In this document: piece by piece, positions 58,757-64,000 of the stretch
How positions within the stretch are numbered: the stretch's first letter is position 1
Layout: every line of letters begins with the position of its first letter
Source: Amnibacterium sp. CER49
GTDB taxonomy: Bacteria; Actinomycetota; Actinomycetes; Actinomycetales; Microbacteriaceae
Assembly: GCF_029846255.1 (NCBI RefSeq)
Contig: NZ_JARVWQ010000001.1
Location: 1,116,001-1,180,000 of the forward strand
Reading direction: 5' to 3'
DNA length: 64,000 nucleotides
Position numbers and translations under genes: made by a program
Notes under the pieces: model-generated
Seen by the model: only the letters and a program-made list of their open reading frames with translations
What the model was told of the DNA's origin: nothing
Database searches by the model: none

Positions 58757-58806
58757 GCCCCAATCGTTCCACCGATTCCCCGCCCCCGGGGCGGGACCGA
58801 TGGACG

Positions 58807-59991
58807 TCAGGCGGGCTCCGGCGAGGCCGCCGCGACCGGGGCCGGACCCGTCGGCGTGAGGAGCACGAGCACGGCGGCGACCACGCCGAGCGCGGGGACG
58901 AGCAGCAGCCCGACGCGCACGCCCACGAGGTCGCCCAGCGCGCCGACGAGCGGCGGGGCGCCGGCGATCGCGATCCCGAGCGCGAACGAGGCGGACGCCG
59001 ACGCGTCGTCCGGCCGGTCGTCCGACGCGGCGACCAGCCGGGCGAGCGAGAGGGGGGACTGCCCCGCGATGCCGAGCCCTGCCACGCCGAGGGCGGCGAC
59101 CGCGAGCCACCCCTGCGTCGCGGTCCAGAACACCGCGAACCCGGCCAGGCTGACGGCGATCGAGGCGAGCAGCAGCACGTCGACGCGGAGGCGCCGTGTG
59201 AGCGGGCCGATGAGGAGCCGCCCGACCATGATCCCGGTGAGCATCAGCGCGAGGCTCGCGGTGGCGAGGGCGTCGGGCACGTGCCGGGCGGCGAGCAGGA
59301 CGGGCGCCCACACGGAGAGGCAGAACTCGACCCCGAGCACGACGGCGAAGGAGCACCAGACGCCCCAGAAGCGCCCGGGCAGCCGGCGCCGGATCGGCGC
59401 GGGGCGCGACTGCCGCGCCCCGTCCCCCGCCGTCGCGGCCCGGCGCGAGCCGACCGCCCCGAGCAGGCCGAGCAGGGCTGCCAGCGCGAGCACCACCGCG
59501 AACGCAGCGCGCCAGCCGAGCACGGTGGCGCTCGCCGCACCCACCGCGAGCGGGGCGACCACCCCGGCCGCCTGCGAGACCGCGGCCCCCTCGCTGAGCG
59601 CCCGCGGACCGTTCGGTCCGTGCACGACCGCGAGATCGGCGAACGCCGCCGACTGCACGAGCGTGCCACCGAACCCGGCGACCGCGATCCCGAGCATCGT
59701 GACGGGCAGCACCCCTCCGGCGAGGTAGAGCAGGACGCCGGCGCAGAGACCGGCCGCGCCGATCCAGGCCGTCGCGACGCGGCCCACCCGCGCGGTGAGC
59801 CAGGTCGTCGCGAACGGGCCGAGCATGAAGCCGATCCCGAACGCCGTCGCGTGCAGCGCGGCGAGCGCGAGCGGCACCCGCAGGTCGCGTCCGATCAGAC
59901 GCACGGTCGGGGCGTAGCCGTCGATGACGAAGGCGACGAGGCCGAGCTGGCCGTACCGGACCCAGGTCGTGCCCGTCCGCAGGAAGCGCAT
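58807..59991 (-). CDS. MFS transporter
   Basis: 394 residues, about 12 TM segments. ALAALHATAFGIGFMLGPFA and LAVVHGPNGPRALSEGAAVSQ resemble sugar-efflux or YfcJ-like MFS. Starts ATG 59991. Divergent from the second MFS gene, sharing a 112-base promoter. It is downstream of no obvious operon partner. Substrate unknown. Confidence 0.85.
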   Translation of the reverse strand: MRFLRTGTTWVRYGQLGLVAFVIDGYAPTVRLIGRDLRVPLALAALHATAFGIGFMLGPFATTWLTARVGRVATAWIGAAGLCAGVLLYLAGGVLPVTMLGIAVAGFGGTLVQSAAFADLAVVHGPNGPRALSEGAAVSQAAGVVAPLAVGAASATVLGWRAAFAVVLALAALLGLLGAVGSRRAATAGDGARQSRPAPIRRRLPGRFWGVWCSFAVVLGVEFCLSVWAPVLLAARHVPDALATASLALMLTGIMVGRLLIGPLTRRLRVDVLLLASIAVSLAGFAVFWTATQGWLAVAALGVAGLGIAGQSPLSLARLVAASDDRPDDASASASFALGIAIAGAPPLVGALGDLVGVRVGLLLVPALGVVAAVLVLLTPTGPAPVAAASPEPA

Positions 59992-60082
59992 CAGGTCTCC
60001 CGCGTCGGCGCCGGTGGTCGCAGAGCATTCTGCCGGGCCCCTCCTGGGCGGCTCGCGCCGCGAGCGCCCCTAGGGTCGTCGG

Positions 60083-60106
60083 GTGACGACGGCCACGACC
60101 CGATGA
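60083..60106 (+). CDS. Possible seven-codon leader of the MFS gene
   Basis: GTG 60083 lies six bases after TAGGGT (60071-60076), as a leaderless start, encodes VTTATTR, and its TGA overlaps the MFS ATG as ATGA. Too short to judge by composition; the geometry repeats that at 5279-5338 and 12570-12647. Confidence 0.3.
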   Translation: MTTATTR

Positions 60107-61326
60107 CCTCCGCGACCGCCCTGCGGCCCGGCTTGCGGGGCTGGCGGAACGCGATCATGGCCGCCTTCGCACTCGGCGGCGTGAGCCTCTCGACGTGGGG
60201 CCCGCGGCTGCCCACGCTGCGTGCCGACCTCGGCGTGACCGACGCCGTGATCGGCGCCGTGCTGGCGGGCGTGACCGTCGGGTCGATCACCGGCCTGCTG
60301 CTCGCGTCGCCGCTGCTCACGCGTTTCGGCGCGCGCCGCGCGATGCTCGGCGTGCTCCTGCTCGTCGCCGCCGGGATCGCGCTCGTCGGCTTCGCCGCCG
60401 GCACCCTGCACGCGGTCGCCCCGACGGTGCTCGGCTTCGTCGCGGTCGGGCTCGGCATCGGCGCGCTCGACGTCATGATCAACGTCGAGGGAGCGGCCGT
60501 CGAGGCGGCCGCGGAGCGCACGCTCATGCCGCTCATGCACGCCGCGTGGTCGGCGGGCGCCATCCTCGGCGCGGCGCTCGGCGCCGCCTGCGCCGCCCTC
60601 GAGGTGCCGCCCGCGACGCAGTTCGCCGGCGAGGCCGTCGCGATCGCGGTGCTCGCGGTCGTCACCGTGCGGTTCGTGCCCGCGAGCGAGCACGGGCCCG
60701 CGCAGGAGGACCGGCCGTCCGCCGCCGAGCGCATCCGCGGCTGGGCGCGCGGCTGGACCGACTGGCGCCTGCTGCTCATCGGGGCCGTCATGCTCGGTGT
60801 CGAGCTCGGCGAGGGCTCCGCGAACAACTGGCTCACCCTCGCGGTGCGCGACGGCCACCGCCAGCCGGACGCGACCGCGGCGCTGTTCTTCGTCGCCTTC
60901 GCCGCCGGCGAGACCACCGCCCGCGTGCTCGGCGGCCCGCTCGTCGACCGCCTGGGCCGGGTGCGCACGATCCGGATCACGACGGCGCTCGGCGCGGTCG
61001 GCCTCGTGCTGTTCATCCTCGGGGGTGCCCCCTGGATCGTGCTCGTCGGCGTGCTGCTCTGGGCCGTCGGGGTCTCCATGGGGTTCCCCCTCGGGATGTC
61101 CGCGGCAGCGGAGAGCGGGTACGGGGCGGCGGCGGAGAGCGGAGCGGACGCCGCGGCTCGCGTCAGCGTCGTCGCCTCGATCGGCTACCTCGCGAACCTC
61201 GCCGGTCCGCCGGTCGTCGGTCTGCTGTCGCAGGGCTTCGGGCTGCTGAACGCCCTCTGGCTCGTCGTGCTGCTGCTCGCCCTCGGCTTCGCCGCCGCCG
61301 GGGCGCTGCGCCCGCGGAGCGCCTGA
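60103..61326 (+). CDS. MFS transporter
   Basis: 407 residues from ATG 60103. RNAIMAAFALGGVSLSTWGPRLPTLRADLG (first helix), LLTRFGARRAMLGVLLLVAAG, PLMHAAWSAGAILGAALG, LLLIGAVMLGVELGEGSANNWL, and GGPLVDRLGRVRTIR. The GEGSANNW block recalls the FucP/YbjJ-like MFS branch. Substrate unknown. Convergent with menE (one base apart). Confidence 0.87.
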   Translation: MTSATALRPGLRGWRNAIMAAFALGGVSLSTWGPRLPTLRADLGVTDAVIGAVLAGVTVGSITGLLLASPLLTRFGARRAMLGVLLLVAAGIALVGFAAGTLHAVAPTVLGFVAVGLGIGALDVMINVEGAAVEAAAERTLMPLMHAAWSAGAILGAALGAACAALEVPPATQFAGEAVAIAVLAVVTVRFVPASEHGPAQEDRPSAAERIRGWARGWTDWRLLLIGAVMLGVELGEGSANNWLTLAVRDGHRQPDATAALFFVAFAAGETTARVLGGPLVDRLGRVRTIRITTALGAVGLVLFILGGAPWIVLVGVLLWAVGVSMGFPLGMSAAAESGYGAAAESGADAAARVSVVASIGYLANLAGPPVVGLLSQGFGLLNALWLVVLLLALGFAAAGALRPRSA

Positions 61327-61327
61327 G

Positions 61328-62464
61328 TCAGGTCCGCGCGACCACGGCGATGGCCACCCGGTCGGGCTTGCCGTTCGGCAGCAGCGGCAGCGGGTCGAGC
61401 ACGAGCAGCCGTCGCGGCGCGGCCCGCCGGCCCAGCTCGTCGGCCACCCTGTCGCGGACCACGGCCAGATCGACTCCGCGGGTCGCGGTCGCGACGACGG
61501 GCACCTCGCCCCACTCGGGATCCGGCGCCCGCACGACCACCGCGTCGGCGAGCCCGGGCAGGGCCTGCACGACCCGCTCGACGAGGCCGAGCGACACCTT
61601 CTCGCCGCCCGTGATCACGACGTCATCGAGCCGCCCGGTGATCGTGAGGCGCTCGCCGTCCCACTCCCCCGCGTCACCGGTGCGGTACCAGCGCACCCCC
61701 GGCTCATCGAGGAAGGCGCGCGCGGTGCGCGCGTCGTCGCCGAGGTAGCCCTCGGCGAGCATCGGCCCCGCGAGCAGCACCTCGCCGTCGACGACCGCGA
61801 CCCGCACCCCGGCGAGCGGCACGCCGTCGTAGACGCAGCCGCCGGCGGTCTCGCTCGCCCCGTACGTGCGGACGACGCGCATGCCCGCGGCGCGGGCACG
61901 CTCGGCGAGCGGCGCGGACAGGCGGCCGCCCCCGATCAGCACCGCGTCGAGCGCGCGGCAGGCAGCGGCGACCTCCGCCTCCCTGTTCTCGACCGCCTCG
62001 ACGACCCGGTGCAGCTGCGTCGGCACGAGGGCGCTGTAGCGGCGCCGGTCGGCCGGCAGCGATGCGACGGCGGCCGCGAACGCCGAGGCGGTGAAGGGCC
62101 CGGGTGGCACGACGACCGGCTCCGTCCCGGCCGCGAGGGCGCGGACGACCACCTGCACGCCGGCGATGTAGTGCGTGGGCAGCGCGAGCACCCAGCCGCC
62201 CGGGCCGCCGAGCACGCCCTCCGTCGCGGCTGCTGAGGCGAGCAGCGCCGAGGCCGACAGCGCGACGAGCTTGGGGGCGCCGCTGCTGCCCGAGGTCGCG
62301 ATGACGAGGGCGACCCGCACCGGTACGCGGTCGGGGAGGCCTGCGGGCCGTGCCGCATCCGGTGCGAGCGGCAGCACGGCCGGGCCCGAGCCGTCGACTG
62401 CGGCCCGCAGCGCGGCGATCACCGGCGCCGGGTCCCCGGCGGGGACGACCTCGAGATCGCGCAC
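61328..62464 (-). CDS. menE: o-Succinylbenzoate-CoA ligase (MenE)
   Basis: 378 residues from GTG 62464. AMP-binding core VALVIATSGSSGAPKLVALS (P-loop), VRTYGASETAGGCVYDG, WYRTGDAGEWDGERLTITGRLDDVVITGGEKVSL and the C-terminal Lys in PLLPNGKPDRV. Shorter than general acyl-CoA synthetases, as MenE is. Start one base after the menB stop. Confidence 0.9.
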   Translation of the reverse strand: MRDLEVVPAGDPAPVIAALRAAVDGSGPAVLPLAPDAARPAGLPDRVPVRVALVIATSGSSGAPKLVALSASALLASAAATEGVLGGPGGWVLALPTHYIAGVQVVVRALAAGTEPVVVPPGPFTASAFAAAVASLPADRRRYSALVPTQLHRVVEAVENREAEVAAACRALDAVLIGGGRLSAPLAERARAAGMRVVRTYGASETAGGCVYDGVPLAGVRVAVVDGEVLLAGPMLAEGYLGDDARTARAFLDEPGVRWYRTGDAGEWDGERLTITGRLDDVVITGGEKVSLGLVERVVQALPGLADAVVVRAPDPEWGEVPVVATATRGVDLAVVRDRVADELGRRAAPRRLLVLDPLPLLPNGKPDRVAIAVVART

Positions 62465-62465
62465 G

Positions 62466-63353
62466 TCAGTAGGCGTACGGGAAGGCGGACCAGTCGGGGT
62501 CGCGCTTCTCGAGGAACGCGTCGCGGCCCTCGGCCGCCTCGTCGGTGCCGTACGCGAGCCGCGTGGCCTCGCCCGCGAACACCTGCTGCCCGACGAGGCC
62601 GTCGTCGACGGCGTTCATCGCGAACTTCAGCATGCGGATGGCGGTCGGCGACTTGCCGAGGATCGTCCGGGCCCACGCGATGCCGGTGCGCTCGAGGTCC
62701 TCGTGCGGCACGACCGCGTTCACGGCGCCCATCTCGTAGGCGCGCTGCGCGTCGTAGTCGTCGGCGAGGAAGAACACCTCGCGGGCGAGCTTCTGCCCGA
62801 CCTGTCGGGCGAAGTAGGCGCTGCCGTAGCCGGCGTCGAACGAGCCGACGTCGGCGTCGGTCTGCTTGAAGCGACCGTGCTCGCGGCTCGCGATCGTGAG
62901 GTCGCAGACGACGTGCAGCGAGTGTCCGCCGCCCGCCGCCCAGCCGGGCACGAGGGCGATCACGACCTTCGGCATGAAGCGGATGAGGCGCTGCACCTCG
63001 AGGATGTGCAGGCGCCCGCCCGTCGGGCCCGTCGCGCCCTCGTACCGGTAGCCGTCTCGGCCGCGGATGCGCTGGTCGCCGCCGGAGCAGAAGGCCCAGC
63101 CGCCGTCCCTCGGGCTCGGCCCGTTGCCGGTGAGCAGCACCACACCCACCGCGCTGTCGGTGCGGGCGTCCTCGAGCGCCTGGGCGAGCTCGTCGACGGT
63201 GCGCGGCCGGAACGCGTTCCGCACCTCCGGCCGGCTGATCGCGACCCGGGCGATGCGGCCGTCGAGGCTGCGGTGCGCGGTGACGTCGGTGAAGGAGGCC
63301 GCCACCTCCGCCTCGCGCCACTCGGCGGGATCGAAGAGCTCGGAGACCGTCAC
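62466..63353 (-). CDS. menB: 1,4-Dihydroxy-2-naphthoyl-CoA synthase (MenB)
   Basis: 295 residues, crotonase fold. CSGGDQRIRGRDGY (oxyanion/substrate loop), RLIRFMPKVVIALVPGWAAGGGHSL, DADVGSFDAGYGSAYFARQVG with the catalytic Asp of the bicarbonate-independent class, and RIAWARTILGKSPTAI. GTG 63353. First gene of the menB-menE pair, divergent from menC. Confidence 0.95.
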   Translation of the reverse strand: MTVSELFDPAEWREAEVAASFTDVTAHRSLDGRIARVAISRPEVRNAFRPRTVDELAQALEDARTDSAVGVVLLTGNGPSPRDGGWAFCSGGDQRIRGRDGYRYEGATGPTGGRLHILEVQRLIRFMPKVVIALVPGWAAGGGHSLHVVCDLTIASREHGRFKQTDADVGSFDAGYGSAYFARQVGQKLAREVFFLADDYDAQRAYEMGAVNAVVPHEDLERTGIAWARTILGKSPTAIRMLKFAMNAVDDGLVGQQVFAGEATRLAYGTDEAAEGRDAFLEKRDPDWSAFPYAY

Positions 63354-63406
63354 GAGCAGCAGCGTACGAGGCGGCCTCTCGACGTGCGCCGCGCGAGGAT
63401 GGGCCC

Positions 63407-64000
63407 GTGCACCCCCGGCTCGACGACCTGCTCGGCTCCCTGCACGTCGTGACGCTCCCGATGGTCACGCGGTTCCGCGGCATCACGGTCCGCGAGGCCG
63501 CGCTGCTCCCGGGCCCTCGCGGCTGGACGGAGTTCGCCCCCTTCCCCGAGTACGGCGACGCGGAGGCGGCCGCGTGGCTCGCCGCCGCGATCGACTTCGG
63601 CTGGGGCGCCGAGCCGGCTCGGCGCCGCGACCGGATCCCCGTGAACGCGACCGTGCCGGCGCTGCCGGCCGAGGGCGTCGCGGCGCTGCTCGCGCGGTTC
63701 CCCGGCTGCCGCACCGCGAAGGTGAAGGTGGCGGAGCCGGGGCAGCGGCTCGCCGACGACGTCGACCGGGTCCGCGCCGTGCGTCGCGCGCTCGGACCCG
63801 AGGGGCGCATCCGCATCGATGCGAACGCGGCCTGGAACGTCGACGAGGCGGAGCACGCCCTGCGCGCCCTGTCGCCGTTCGACCTCGAGTACGCGGAGCA
63901 GCCCTGCGCGCGCCTCGACGAGCTCGCCGAGCTGCGGCAGCGCATCCGCGACCTCGCGATCCCGATCGCCGCCGACGAGTCGGTGCGGAAGGCGGACGAC
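63407..64000 (+). CDS. menC: o-Succinylbenzoate synthase (MenC), partial
   Basis: 198 codons before the window ends. GTG 63407, six bases after a GAGGAT -10-like element. Enolase-superfamily features: TAKVKVAE (Lys pair), RIDANAAW (metal Asp), LEYAEQPCARLDEL (metal Glu) and IAADESVRK (metal Asp). The second catalytic Lys follows in VRKADD at the edge. Dehydrates SHCHC to o-succinylbenzoate. Opposite menB. Confidence 0.93.
   Translation, partial: MHPRLDDLLGSLHVVTLPMVTRFRGITVREAALLPGPRGWTEFAPFPEYGDAEAAAWLAAAIDFGWGAEPARRRDRIPVNATVPALPAEGVAALLARFPGCRTAKVKVAEPGQRLADDVDRVRAVRRALGPEGRIRIDANAAWNVDEAEHALRALSPFDLEYAEQPCARLDELAELRQRIRDLAIPIAADESVRKADD

Noticed and set aside
1-64000. CRISPR arrays, insertion sequences, phage genes, toxin-antitoxin pairs
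   Set aside because: None recognised on either strand.

Overview
The window is a very GC-rich, densely coded stretch of an actinobacterial chromosome. Gene content points to Microbacteriaceae: a full menaquinone pathway, many ATGA/GTGA stop-start overlaps, many GTG starts, probable leaderless promoters (TANNNT six to eight bases before a start codon), and small proteins of a kind I associate with that family. The genus cannot be named from sequence reading alone. There is no rRNA, CRISPR array, phage or recognisable insertion sequence; one tRNA-Tyr is present.

Left part (1-21 kb). A minus-strand hexuronate-type catabolic operon (uxaC, fructuronate reductase-like dehydrogenase, two TIM-barrel isomerases, a Gfo/Idh oxidoreductase) is followed by a cluster of small conserved proteins and two MFS transporters. 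Next comes a MocR-type regulator with a DapA-like lyase and an exporter, facing a B3/B4-domain gene across a promoter with repeated operator boxes. After an oxidoreductase/VOC/epimerase group lies the most interesting metabolic cluster, 17-21.2 kb: a cysteine-rich HTH regulator facing four overlapping or closely spaced genes (divergent FolE, BphA4-type reductase, FolP2-type DHPS homologue, RibD-C reductase). The regulator promoter and the folE promoter carry the same inverted repeat, TCTAA-N17-TTAGA.

Middle part (21-46 kb). Assorted metabolism includes a frameshifted RidA gene, a DMT exporter/GntR pair with a perfect 12+12 bp palindrome at its start, and a metNIQ-type ABC operon fused by overlap to a sarcosine-oxidase-like gene. 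At 34-39 kb is a second-messenger module: a LOV-GAF-GGDEF-EAL protein, divergent from a class I c-di-GMP riboswitch that precedes two tandem SGNH-like/GAF proteins. A VanZ-GT51 fusion follows, then a second isomerase/Gfo-Idh pair, an SDR, an inositol-phosphatase-like enzyme, an APH-fold kinase and a SRPBCC protein.

Right part (46-64 kb). About 0.9 kb without a convincing gene, but rich in inverted repeats, lies next to tRNA-Tyr. Then come yajQ, a cardiolipin-synthase-type PLD, a hydrolase, a NUDIX protein and an FprA-type reductase. The remainder is dominated by menaquinone biosynthesis: polyprenyl synthase, menG/ubiE, menF, menD, menA, menE, menB and the start of menC, interleaved with two MFS transporters and small membrane proteins.

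Two interrupted reading frames (22.4-23.0 kb and 24.05 kb) may be real mutations or assembly errors. Coordinates come from reading the sequence. Family names are from recognition of motifs, not from a database search.
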